From assembly GCA_966424055.1 (NCBI GenBank), contig CBJLMB010000033.1:1-64000 (forward strand): a stretch of DNA of 64,000 bases, read 5' to 3'. The position numbers and the translations under genes were made by a program. This document shows, piece after piece, positions 20,203 through 28,611 of this stretch. A model generated the notes under the pieces. It saw only the letters and a program-made list of their open reading frames with translations, ran no database searches and had not been told where the DNA came from. Each line of letters starts with the position of its first letter. Position 1 is the first letter of the stretch. This DNA comes from Deminuibacter sp966424055. Lineage in GTDB: Bacteria > Bacteroidota > Bacteroidia > Chitinophagales > Chitinophagaceae.

Positions 20203-23200
20203 ATGAAATTGACCAAAACAATCCGTTTATGCCTATTACTGCTTTGGGGGGCTTTTTTACTATTCCCGGGCGAAAACTCTTTGGCGCAAACGTCAAAGCT
20301 TAAAGGTTCTGTAATAGATCTCCGTACCGCTGCACCGGTTGCCGGGGCGACGGTTTCTGTGAAACATACCAATCGTGTTGCCGTAGCAGACAGTGCAGGT
20401 AATTTTGCAATTGCTGCTGCGAAAGGAGAAACACTTATTGTTACATCAATAGGTTACCAGGCCCAGGAACTCGCGGTCACCTCTGGTGATATGGTTGTTC
20501 AATTAAGGGAATCTGATAACCAGATGGACAGCGTAATAGTAATTGGTTATGGTGTGCAAAAGAGAAGATTAGCAACTGGCGCCAATGTACAGGTTAAAGG
20601 AGATGATATTCAAAAGCAAAGTACCACCAATGCATTACAGGCATTGCAGGGGCAGGTACCGGGCGTACAGATCACTTCTTACTCGGGGCAACCGGGTTCG
20701 GGAATGAATGTGGTTATCCGTGGTAAGGGAACAGTGGGTAATTTTTCGCCTTTATATGTTGTGGATGGTGTGCAAACAGCTGATATAAGCTACCTGAATC
20801 CTGCAGATATTGAATCGATCGACATCTTAAAAGATGCAGCTTCTGCCGCTATTTATGGCTCTCAGGCCGCCAATGGTGTTGTTTTGGTTACAACCAGAAC
20901 AGGAAAAACGGGCCAGCGGGCACAAATCACACTCGATGCATATTACGGCATACAAAATGTTGTCCGGAAAGCGCGGTTGCTGGATTCGAAAGAATATGCG
21001 ACGATAATGAATGAAGCCGCTGTTAATTCAGGTAAGCCTGCTTATTTCAGTGATGATGTGATAAATAATTTACAGGTAAGCACGAACTGGATGGACCAGA
21101 TGTTTCAGAAAAATGTACCTACTCAAAACTACCTGCTGGGCATACAGGGTGGCGGTTCAGGTTCTGTTTATTCTTCTTCGCTGGGATATACCAGCCAGGG
21201 TGGAATTGTTGGCGGACCCAATATTTCCAATTACGAGCGGTACACGTTCAGGGTGAATTCAGAGCATTCATTGTATCAGAACGTGGTTAAACTTGGACAG
21301 CATTTAACACTCAATTTCCAGAACAATAACGGGATCGCTGTTGCGGGACAGTATAATAACTCTTTGCGTTCTGCTTTTCAAACCAGCCCTTTTTTACCAA
21401 TGTATGATTCTGCGGGTAACTTCTTTAGTGCTGATAAAATAGGCTGGTATCCTGGAAGACCGGATATGGCCTGGGCCAATGGACAATCCAACCCTTATGC
21501 ACTCATGTATTATAACGCTCAAAACCGGAACAGTACACAGGGCGTTTTTGGGGATGTATATGTTCAGGTGGAACCAATTAAGGGGTTGAAATACCGTGCA
21601 TCCCTTGGGTTGAGCTACTACTCTAACCAAAGCCGGAGCTTTACGCCTGTTTACCATCTTTCCATTTTCGCTTTCAACGACACATCGAAAGTGAATCAAG
21701 CCATGGGTATGGGTAGAACAATTCAATTCGATAACCAGTTGAGTTATGATTTTAATATTGCCCGTAGCCACAATTTCACTGTAATGGTTGGTAGCTCTGC
21801 ATTGAAAACAGATAGCACTGGCCTCAGCGGATACAACTGGGATCTCCGTATCGCCGATCTGCCGCATGCTTATCTTTCTGTAGCACAAAATGTAAACAGG
21901 GGCGCCCCCTATATGGGTGTAAGCGGGGGGCCTTCAAAGAATGCATTGGCATCTTATTTTGGACGACTGCAATACAATTTCCGCGAAAAGTATTTGCTGA
22001 GCCTTACTTTCCGGGCAGATGGATCTTCCAAGTTCGCAGCTGGTCATCGCTGGGGTTATTTCCCTTCGGCTTCAGCAGGATGGGTTGTTTCAAAAGAGGA
22101 TTTTATGCGGCATATTCCTGCATTGGATTTCCTCAAGCTTCGCGCAAGCTGGGGACGTGTGGGTAACCAGAATGTTGCGGCGTATCAATACCTTTCTCCA
22201 ATCAGTTTTACCAATGCCGCATACATTTTCGGGCCGGTGGAAGGTGTTAATACACAAGGGGCTTATCCCAGCCGTTTGGCTAATCCGAATGTTAAATGGG
22301 AAACTTCTGAACAAACAAATATCGGGTTTGATGCAACTGTAATTGGCAAGCTGAACATTACTTTCGATTATTATGTCAAGAACACAAAAGACTGGTTGAT
22401 CACGGCACCCATCCTTGCTACGGCCGGGGCTGATGCACCGTTGATCAATGGCGGAGATGTTAAAAATACCGGTGTAGAACTGGCCGTTTCTTATCACAAC
22501 AGGATAGGCAGGTTCCTGAACTATTCAATTGGTGCCAATGGTGCCTATAACAAAAATAAAATAGGGAACATTCCAACCAATGATCATATTATCCATGGAA
22601 ATACAAATGCATTATATACTAACGCACTTGAATTTTACAGAGCAGCCAATGGCTATCCGGTAGGGTATTTCTGGGGTTTAAAAACAGCTGGTGTTTTTCA
22701 GAGTGATGCAGACGTTAAATCTTATGTGGGTAAAACAGGCGCCCCCATACAACCCAATGCCCAGGCGGGTGATGTAAAGTATGTTGACAGGAATGGCGAT
22801 GGTGTGATTGATGACAACGACAAAACGATGATCGGTGATCCCAACCCGCATTTTACATTTGGCTTTAATATAGGGCTTGAATACAAAGGGTTCGATTTTT
22901 CTGTTCAGGCTTCCGGCGTTGCAGGCAACCAGATTGTTCAGTCATGGAGAAATCCCGGGGCCCTGGATAATTATTCTACCGAAATTTTACAACGCTGGCA
23001 TGGCCCCGGAACATCCAACAGGATCCCAAGGGTAACAGAAGACGGCCGCAACTGGACGCAGTTCTCTGACCTGTACATTCATAGCGGCAGCTTTCTCCGC
23101 ATCAATACCATTACACTGGGATACGACTTTTCCAAAATCGCGAAGAAAGCTTTTTTAAGCAAGATAAGGCTATATGCATCTGTTCTAAATGCATTTACCA

Positions 23201-23322
23201 TTACAAAATACAATGGAATGGATCCGGAGGTAGGCTATAATGAAGGGTTTTCATCGGGTGTGGATTTAGGTTACTATCCACGGCCAAGAACGATGATGGT
23301 AGGAGCAAATATTCGTTTTTAA
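20203..23322 (+). CDS. SusC/RagA-family TonB-dependent outer-membrane transporter
   Basis: This 1039-residue protein has a signal peptide (LLLLWGAFLLFPGENSLAQ), then a carboxypeptidase-regulatory-like domain (LKGSVIDLRTAAPVAGATVSV, about 30-105). The TonB-box-like VIVIGYGVQKRR leads into the plug (ALQGQVPGVQI, NVVIRGKGTVG, LYVVDGVQ, SIDILKDAASAAIYGSQAANG). The barrel ends in MMVGANIRF. It is a full-length SusC. The SusD gene follows after 12 bp. It would import the oligosaccharides cut at the surface by the GH5 enzyme of the same block. Confidence 0.96.
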   Translation: MKLTKTIRLCLLLLWGAFLLFPGENSLAQTSKLKGSVIDLRTAAPVAGATVSVKHTNRVAVADSAGNFAIAAAKGETLIVTSIGYQAQELAVTSGDMVVQLRESDNQMDSVIVIGYGVQKRRLATGANVQVKGDDIQKQSTTNALQALQGQVPGVQITSYSGQPGSGMNVVIRGKGTVGNFSPLYVVDGVQTADISYLNPADIESIDILKDAASAAIYGSQAANGVVLVTTRTGKTGQRAQITLDAYYGIQNVVRKARLLDSKEYATIMNEAAVNSGKPAYFSDDVINNLQVSTNWMDQMFQKNVPTQNYLLGIQGGGSGSVYSSSLGYTSQGGIVGGPNISNYERYTFRVNSEHSLYQNVVKLGQHLTLNFQNNNGIAVAGQYNNSLRSAFQTSPFLPMYDSAGNFFSADKIGWYPGRPDMAWANGQSNPYALMYYNAQNRNSTQGVFGDVYVQVEPIKGLKYRASLGLSYYSNQSRSFTPVYHLSIFAFNDTSKVNQAMGMGRTIQFDNQLSYDFNIARSHNFTVMVGSSALKTDSTGLSGYNWDLRIADLPHAYLSVAQNVNRGAPYMGVSGGPSKNALASYFGRLQYNFREKYLLSLTFRADGSSKFAAGHRWGYFPSASAGWVVSKEDFMRHIPALDFLKLRASWGRVGNQNVAAYQYLSPISFTNAAYIFGPVEGVNTQGAYPSRLANPNVKWETSEQTNIGFDATVIGKLNITFDYYVKNTKDWLITAPILATAGADAPLINGGDVKNTGVELAVSYHNRIGRFLNYSIGANGAYNKNKIGNIPTNDHIIHGNTNALYTNALEFYRAANGYPVGYFWGLKTAGVFQSDADVKSYVGKTGAPIQPNAQAGDVKYVDRNGDGVIDDNDKTMIGDPNPHFTFGFNIGLEYKGFDFSVQASGVAGNQIVQSWRNPGALDNYSTEILQRWHGPGTSNRIPRVTEDGRNWTQFSDLYIHSGSFLRINTITLGYDFSKIAKKAFLSKIRLYASVLNAFTITKYNGMDPEVGYNEGFSSGVDLGYYPRPRTMMVGANIRF

Positions 23323-23334
23323 ATCAAAAATTGA

Positions 23335-24933
23335 ATGAAGATGAAAAAGCTTACAATATATGCGCTGGTACTTATGCTGCTGTCTTTAACAGCCTGCAAA
23401 AAGAGCTTTCTTGATACCGAAGATGTAACAAACGCTACAGAGCAGAATTTTTATAAAACGCCTTCGGATATATACAAGGCATTGGTTGGTGTATACGATG
23501 GATTGCAGCGGGTATGGGCAGGTGGGGTGGCGCTGCCTGTTGCAGCCGAGATCATGTCTGACAATGCTTTTGGCGGCGGGGGTAACTCGGATGGCCTGGG
23601 CTTGCAGATGATCGATGAATTTGATAAGCTGCGCTCACCGGCAGATCAAAGTTTATTCGGTGATAACTGGAGCGCTTATTACCGGGCTATTTACCGGGCA
23701 AACATGTTGTTGACACATCTTGACCAGGTTAATTGGAATGGCAACCCGGGGCTGCGTAAAATATACGAATCTGAAACCAGGTTTATACGGGCCTATTGTT
23801 ATTTTGATATGGTGCGGTTATGGGGGAGCGTTCCTCTTATCGAGAAACCTACAGCAGATAATGTTAAACAGGCTGCTGCCGATAGTGTGTATAAATTCAT
23901 TGCCGACGACCTGAAGTTCGCAGCTGAAAATCTTCCCGCTATAAGTTATGGTTCGCAAGATCGGTCCACTTATGGAAGAGTAACCAAATGGGCGGCTGAA
24001 TCATTGATCGGAAGGGTGTTTCTCTATTACACCGGCTATTACAATAAAACAGATCTTACGGGCGTAATATCCAAGGCGCAGGCGCTTGCTTACCTGGAAG
24101 ATGTTATTCGTAGCGGTGGTTTTGGACTGGTTGATAAATTTGCCAACCTATGGCCCGCAGCCTCACTGAATAATTATGTTGGTGAAGACAATAAGGAAAC
24201 TGTTTTTGCAATCAAATATACCTATACCAGTGACTGGAACGGCAATGTGGATGGAAATAACTGGATGGTTTTATTCGGCATACGTGTACAGTCTATTTAC
24301 CCTTATGGGTTAGGCTGGGGAGGCGGAACGGTGAACCCGAAACTATGGAACGCCTATGGCCAGGGTGATACACGCCGAAAAGCTTCGATCATTTCGATTG
24401 CCGATGAGGGGCTTAATTTCCAGAACATGAAAGATCAGCGGGAGTATACAGGTTACTACATGAAAAAATACACACCGATGGTTGATTCAGCCGGGAAAAG
24501 TCTTGCAGAAAAAATGGGTGGTATAAGCTTTATGATCAGCCAATACCAGGATTATGTATCCATCCGGTATGCTGATGTGCTGTTAATGGCTGCTGAATTG
24601 GGATCTGCCAATTCCCAGGCCTATTTTGATGCCGTTCGCCAAAGAGCACTGGGGTCCAGCTTTGTAGAAATTGAACCAACCCAGGCGAATATTTTAAATG
24701 AAAGAAGACTGGAATTTGCGGGTGAAGGGATCCGGTACTGGGACCTACTCAGGCAAGGCGTCGATGCCGCGGCATCAGCCATTGCTGAATCTGTAACATT
24801 GCCAAATGGTGGGGTTAATACATTAAAAGTGATTTCGGCATCCAAGATCTCCGCAACAAAAGGATTATGCCAGATACCTTATTCACAAATTACCTTGTCG
24901 AACGGGGTATTAAAGCAGAATGATGGCTGGTAA
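23335..24933 (+). CDS. SusD/RagB-family surface glycan-binding lipoprotein
   Basis: This 532-residue lipoprotein has a signal peptide with lipobox SLTAC followed by Lys-Lys. Start codons at 23335 and 23341 are both possible. SusD hallmarks are RFIRAYCYFDMVRLWGSVPL (about 141-160), AESLIGRVFLYYTGYY, RYADVLLMAAELGS, and NERRLEFAGEGIRYWDLLRQG, with the C terminus SNGVLKQNDGW. It pairs with the preceding SusC. A 135-bp gap separates it from the GH29 gene, so that gene may have its own promoter or be read through. Confidence 0.95.
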   Translation: MKMKKLTIYALVLMLLSLTACKKSFLDTEDVTNATEQNFYKTPSDIYKALVGVYDGLQRVWAGGVALPVAAEIMSDNAFGGGGNSDGLGLQMIDEFDKLRSPADQSLFGDNWSAYYRAIYRANMLLTHLDQVNWNGNPGLRKIYESETRFIRAYCYFDMVRLWGSVPLIEKPTADNVKQAAADSVYKFIADDLKFAAENLPAISYGSQDRSTYGRVTKWAAESLIGRVFLYYTGYYNKTDLTGVISKAQALAYLEDVIRSGGFGLVDKFANLWPAASLNNYVGEDNKETVFAIKYTYTSDWNGNVDGNNWMVLFGIRVQSIYPYGLGWGGGTVNPKLWNAYGQGDTRRKASIISIADEGLNFQNMKDQREYTGYYMKKYTPMVDSAGKSLAEKMGGISFMISQYQDYVSIRYADVLLMAAELGSANSQAYFDAVRQRALGSSFVEIEPTQANILNERRLEFAGEGIRYWDLLRQGVDAAASAIAESVTLPNGGVNTLKVISASKISATKGLCQIPYSQITLSNGVLKQNDGW

Positions 24934-25068
24934 TGTGGTTACAGCTGTTGAGATAGAGAAAGCATTATATGTATCATTACCTGCAATAACAATGTACCCG
25001 GCAGCCAGGAGCTGTACAGGTTATGGTGTTTGCTTTTACATTGAATCATTGTACCAATATTATTTTTT

Positions 25069-26730
25069 ATGACGATGGAACGAAGAAAATTTATAAAAGG
25101 AGTAGCAGCCGCGCTACCGGCACTATACATATCAAGGGTATTGGGCAACGGTTATCCACGCGGGCGTTTTGTACATGAACCTATCGCCGATGGTCCTTTT
25201 AAACCGGTATGGGATTCATTGCAGCAGTACCAGGTGCCGGATTGGTTCCGGGATGCCAAATTTGGTATGTGGGCACACTGGGGGCCCCAGTGCCAGCCGG
25301 AAGCCGGCGACTGGTATGCAAGGGGAATGTACCAGGAAGGCTCACCTCAATATAAGATACACCTGGAGAAATACGGGCACCCTTCGCGGTTTGGATTTAA
25401 GGATGTGATCCATCAATGGAAGGCTGAAAAATGGGATCCGGAAGAACTGGTACATCTATACAAAGAGGCCGGGGCCAGGTATTTTATGGCACTGGCCAAC
25501 CATCATGATAATTTTGATTTATACGATAGTACATACCAGCAGAACTGGAATGCCACCAGGATAGGGCCCCGTAAAGACCTGATCGCCGGCTGGGCAAAGG
25601 CTGCAAAAAACAATGGTCTTCCTTTTGGTGTAAGCGTGCATGCTTCTCATGCCTGGAGCTGGTATGAAGTTGCACAGCGCGCTGATAAAGCAGGTACATA
25701 TAAGGGCGTTGCTTATGATGGAAAGCTAACAGTGAAGGAGGGCAAAGGAAAATGGTGGGAAGGTTTGGATCCGCAGGAGCTTTATGCACAGAACCATCTG
25801 TTAAGCGAGAACAGTAATAATGACCAGGCAATTCTGGCACAATGGGACTGGAGGAATGGTGTTTGCCCGCCAACGGACGCCTATATAGAGAAGTTTTATA
25901 ACCGGACAATTGATCTCATCAACAAGTATCATCCCGACCTGGTGTATTTTGATGATTCTAAACTGCCGTTCTGGCCCGTTAGTGACGCAGGATTGCGCAT
26001 TGCTGCGCATTTGTATAATAAAAGTATCAGGGATCACGGACAGCTTCGCGCTGTTGTTAATGGAAAAATTTTAGATGCTGATCAACGCAAGGCGCTTGTA
26101 TGGGACATTGAAAGAGGACATGCAAATGATATTCAGCCATTGCCATGGCAAACAGATACCTGCCTGGGTAACTGGCATTATGATAGAGGTGTATATGAAA
26201 GGGATGAATATAAATCAGCAAAAACCGTAATTCAAACGTTAATAGATGTAGTAAGCAAGAATGGCAATTTAATGCTAAACATACCCATACGGGGCGATGG
26301 AAGCATTGATGAAAAAGAAAGAGCTATTGTAGAAGGTATCGGCCGGTGGATGAAAGTAAACAGCGAATGTATTTATGGCACACGGCCCTGGAAAATTTTT
26401 GGCGAGGGGCCCGCACAGCAGGCTACTGCCCAGCTAGAGGCACAGGGATTTAATGAAGGAAAAGGCAAACCTTTTTCAGCGCAGGATATCCGCTTTACAA
26501 CAAAAGCTGAGGTACTGTATGCATCGGTAATGGGCTGGCCACCGGAAGGCGATCTTATTATTAAAAGCCTTGGGTCTAATAATGCCTACCATCCTTCGGC
26601 GATACGGCACATTGAAATGCTGGGTGTAGGTGGGAGCATCCCGTTTGTTCAATCTGATGCGGGGCTCAGGCTAAAGTTACCATCCCAAAAGGAGGAGCAG
26701 GCGGCTTATGTGTTAAAAATAGTATCATAA
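25069..26730 (+). CDS. GH29 alpha-L-fucosidase
   Basis: This 553-residue protein starts with MTMERRKFIKGVAAALPALY, a twin-arginine-like signal (RRKFIKG) with a hydrophobic segment. GH29 markers are DAKFGMWAHWGP (about 65-76), YFMALANHHDNFDLYDS, GPRKDLIAGWAKAAKN and the active-site strand PDLVYFDDSK with the probable nucleophile at Asp295. It also has NLMLNIPIRGDGSIDEKE, a common GH29 block. It would remove terminal alpha-L-fucose. In a xyloglucan context this would be the alpha-1,2 fucose on galactose, although GH95 enzymes do that more often. Specificity is therefore open. Confidence 0.9.
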   Translation: MTMERRKFIKGVAAALPALYISRVLGNGYPRGRFVHEPIADGPFKPVWDSLQQYQVPDWFRDAKFGMWAHWGPQCQPEAGDWYARGMYQEGSPQYKIHLEKYGHPSRFGFKDVIHQWKAEKWDPEELVHLYKEAGARYFMALANHHDNFDLYDSTYQQNWNATRIGPRKDLIAGWAKAAKNNGLPFGVSVHASHAWSWYEVAQRADKAGTYKGVAYDGKLTVKEGKGKWWEGLDPQELYAQNHLLSENSNNDQAILAQWDWRNGVCPPTDAYIEKFYNRTIDLINKYHPDLVYFDDSKLPFWPVSDAGLRIAAHLYNKSIRDHGQLRAVVNGKILDADQRKALVWDIERGHANDIQPLPWQTDTCLGNWHYDRGVYERDEYKSAKTVIQTLIDVVSKNGNLMLNIPIRGDGSIDEKERAIVEGIGRWMKVNSECIYGTRPWKIFGEGPAQQATAQLEAQGFNEGKGKPFSAQDIRFTTKAEVLYASVMGWPPEGDLIIKSLGSNNAYHPSAIRHIEMLGVGGSIPFVQSDAGLRLKLPSQKEEQAAYVLKIVS

Positions 26731-26888
26731 ATAGAGGGGATACAATAGCAGGCAACTTATTGCTGACCGTATTGTTGAAGCTGCATGAACTTATGTATGC
26801 CTCCGGGAAACCTGTAGTGGCATCTCCATTCGCAAGGATTGTCGTATCCGAATGATTGGCAGTAACGGCATTTCTCCTACCCGTTTCC

Positions 26889-26919
26889 TATAGTTAAAAT
26901 GTATACCGGTTTAACTATA
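26889..26919. promoter_or_regulatory. 10-bp perfect inverted repeat upstream of GH5
   Basis: TATAGTTAAA (26889-26898) and TTTAACTATA (26910-26919) form a perfect inverted repeat with an 11-base centre, ending 20 bp before the first possible GH5 ATG (26940). The site lies in the 209-bp gap after GH29. It could be an operator or a hairpin in the GH5 leader. It lacks the T tract of a terminator. Confidence 0.4.
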
Positions 26920-26939
26920 TACTTCAAATCATTTTAAAA

Positions 26940-28106
26940 ATGACTGTTGCCATGAAAAATGTATTGCGCTTTTTTTTACAGGTGAAAGCTGGTCTTCGAT
27001 CGGTAGCTGTTGCTGCGGGAATGCTGGTATCCATTTCGGCAGCAGCCCAGCTGCCAACAGCTCAGCAGGTTGCAAGCCAGATGAAAATTGGATGGAACCT
27101 GGGTAATGCTCTTGAAGCCATTTGCGGGGAAAACGCCTGGGGTAACCCTACCACCAGTCAGGCGCTTATCAATGCCGTTAAAGCTGCCGGCTTCAACACT
27201 GTTAGAATACCCTGTGCCTGGGACTGTCATACCACCAACGGCGTTATTAACGCGAATTGGCTTGCCAGGATTAAAACAGTGGTCGATTATTGCCTGGGTA
27301 ACAATATGTATGCGATCATCAATATTCATTGGGATGGAGGTTGGCTGGAGAATAATTGTACAACTGCTGCGCAAACCTCGGTAAATGCCAAACAGCGAAA
27401 CTATTGGTCGCAGATCGCCACCTATTTTAAAAGCTACAACGAACATTTACTTTTTGCCAGCGCCAATGAGCCCAGCGTTTCAGATGCTACGGGAATGTCC
27501 GTCCTGTTGTCATATCATCAAACATTTATAAATGCAGTTCGTTCAACCGGTGGAAATAACAGCTCCCGGACGCTTATTATACAAGGCCCCGGAACAGATA
27601 TAAATAACACCAACAACCTGATGAATACAATGCCCACAGATCCGGCCGTCGATCGTTTAATGCTGGAAGTGCATTATTACACACCCTGGCAGTTTTGTGG
27701 TTTAACGGCAGATGCATCATGGGGTAATATGTTTTATTATTGGGGAAGTGGGCATCATTCAATAACTGAAACTTCCCGCAATACAACATGGGGAGAAGAG
27801 GCTGAGGTGGAACGCTTGCTTGGTTTGATGAAAACAAAATTTGTTGATAAGGGCATCCCGGTACTGGTGGGCGAATTTGGTACCATCAAGCGGACAAATC
27901 CTGCAGATACGGCACTGCATCAATCATCGAGGGAATATTTCAACAAATACATCACCAGCTCTTCAATCAGTAAGGGAATGATACCTGTTTACTGGGATAA
28001 TGGCGCCAGTGATTTTGCAGTATTTAACCGCAGCACCGGTGCAGTCACTGACCAGGGAGTGATAAATGCCATCATGCAGGGGCCTGAAAAACCCGGGAAG
28101 AAATAA
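26940..28106 (+). CDS. GH5 endo-beta-1,4-glucanase/xyloglucanase, GH5_4-like
   Basis: The protein has 388 residues from ATG 26940, or 384 from ATG 26952, which fits the signal peptide MKNVLRFF...SISAAAQ better. MKIGWNLGNALEA (about 48-60) is the start typical of GH5 subfamily 4. Other active-site pieces are NIHWDGGW (about 128-135), acid/base Glu177 in FASANEPS, EVHYYTPW (about 243-250) and nucleophile Glu312 in VLVGEFGT. The subfamily includes xyloglucan-specific endoglucanases and also general endo-glucanases and lichenases. As the only endo-acting GH5 of the locus, it would make the oligosaccharides taken up by SusC/SusD. It is the last gene of the second block and is followed by a tandem repeat, not a simple terminator. 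Confidence 0.9.
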   Translation: MTVAMKNVLRFFLQVKAGLRSVAVAAGMLVSISAAAQLPTAQQVASQMKIGWNLGNALEAICGENAWGNPTTSQALINAVKAAGFNTVRIPCAWDCHTTNGVINANWLARIKTVVDYCLGNNMYAIINIHWDGGWLENNCTTAAQTSVNAKQRNYWSQIATYFKSYNEHLLFASANEPSVSDATGMSVLLSYHQTFINAVRSTGGNNSSRTLIIQGPGTDINNTNNLMNTMPTDPAVDRLMLEVHYYTPWQFCGLTADASWGNMFYYWGSGHHSITETSRNTTWGEEAEVERLLGLMKTKFVDKGIPVLVGEFGTIKRTNPADTALHQSSREYFNKYITSSSISKGMIPVYWDNGASDFAVFNRSTGAVTDQGVINAIMQGPEKPGKK

Positions 28107-28121
28107 ATGTATATCCCAATC

Positions 28122-28512
28122 CATCCTCACAGCTGGCCACTCATGGCTTGTAGCTATAAAAGACTTCAAGCTAATAGCGCTGAGCTACAAGGAATGCATC
28201 TCGCGGAACGCGCGAAAAACACTGAAGGGGAGCTGTTTTCCTGATGAGCTGTGAGCCCCTAGCTACCAGGCAAAACTGCAGACTGCTTCTATCCTCACAG
28301 CTGGCAGCTCATGGCTTGCAGCTATAAAAGGCTTCAAGCTAATAGCGCTGAGCTACAAGGAATGCATCTCGCGGAATGTGCAAAAAACGCTGAAGGGGAA
28401 TTGTTTTTTCTGATGCGCTGTGCGCTCCTGACTACCAGGCAAAACTGCAGACTGCCAACTGCAGACTGCTACCATCCTCATAGCTTGCCGCTCATGGCTT
28501 GCAGCTATAAAA
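28122..28512. repeat. Imperfect tandem repeat, about 168-183 bp unit, 2.2 copies
   Basis: Copy 1 starts at 28122, copy 2 at 28291 (period 168), and a partial copy 3 at about 28474 (period 183, the extra bases coming from a small duplication of the ACTGCAGACTGC end). Units share ATCCTCACAGCTGG, GCTATAAAAG, CTTCAAGCTAATAGCGCTG, GAATGCATCTCGCGGAA and CCAGGCAAAACTGCAGACTGC. Copy 1 contains two nested inverted pairs: CTCACAGCT (28126-28134) with AGCTGTGAG (28247-28255), and CTTGTAGCT (28147-28155) with AGCTACAAG (28183-28191). Short open frames across it are not gene-like. The GH5 gene ends just before it and the convergent SusD just after. It may be a genome-wide intergenic repeat. Confidence 0.75.
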
Positions 28513-28550
28513 ACACTGATCATCCCGCAACTTGGGTTATCAGCTTTCCT

Positions 28551-28589
28551 GGAAAAATAGATCAGCCCGCATTATTGTGCGGGCTGATC
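28551..28589 (-). terminator. Intrinsic terminator of the minus-strand SusC/SusD operon
   Basis: A perfect 12-bp stem (28560-28571 with 28578-28589, arm GATCAGCCCGCA, loop TTATTG) is followed in the minus direction by CTATTTTTCC. It lies 22 bp after the SusD stop codon. It may also halt + strand transcripts coming from the GH5 gene, though the T tract is on the minus side. Confidence 0.75.
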
Positions 28590-28611
28590 CGATCATGCAT
28601 CCCGGGATAGT

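Noticed and set aside
28122..28512. CRISPR array
   Set aside because: Units are about 170 bp, adjoining and imperfect, with no short repeats separated by unique spacers and no cas genes.
28066..28610. Two short + frames (MACSYKRLQANSAELQGMH type) across the tandem repeat
   Set aside because: They exist only because the repeat is open in one frame. Copies diverge by indels, and no start region or family similarity supports them.
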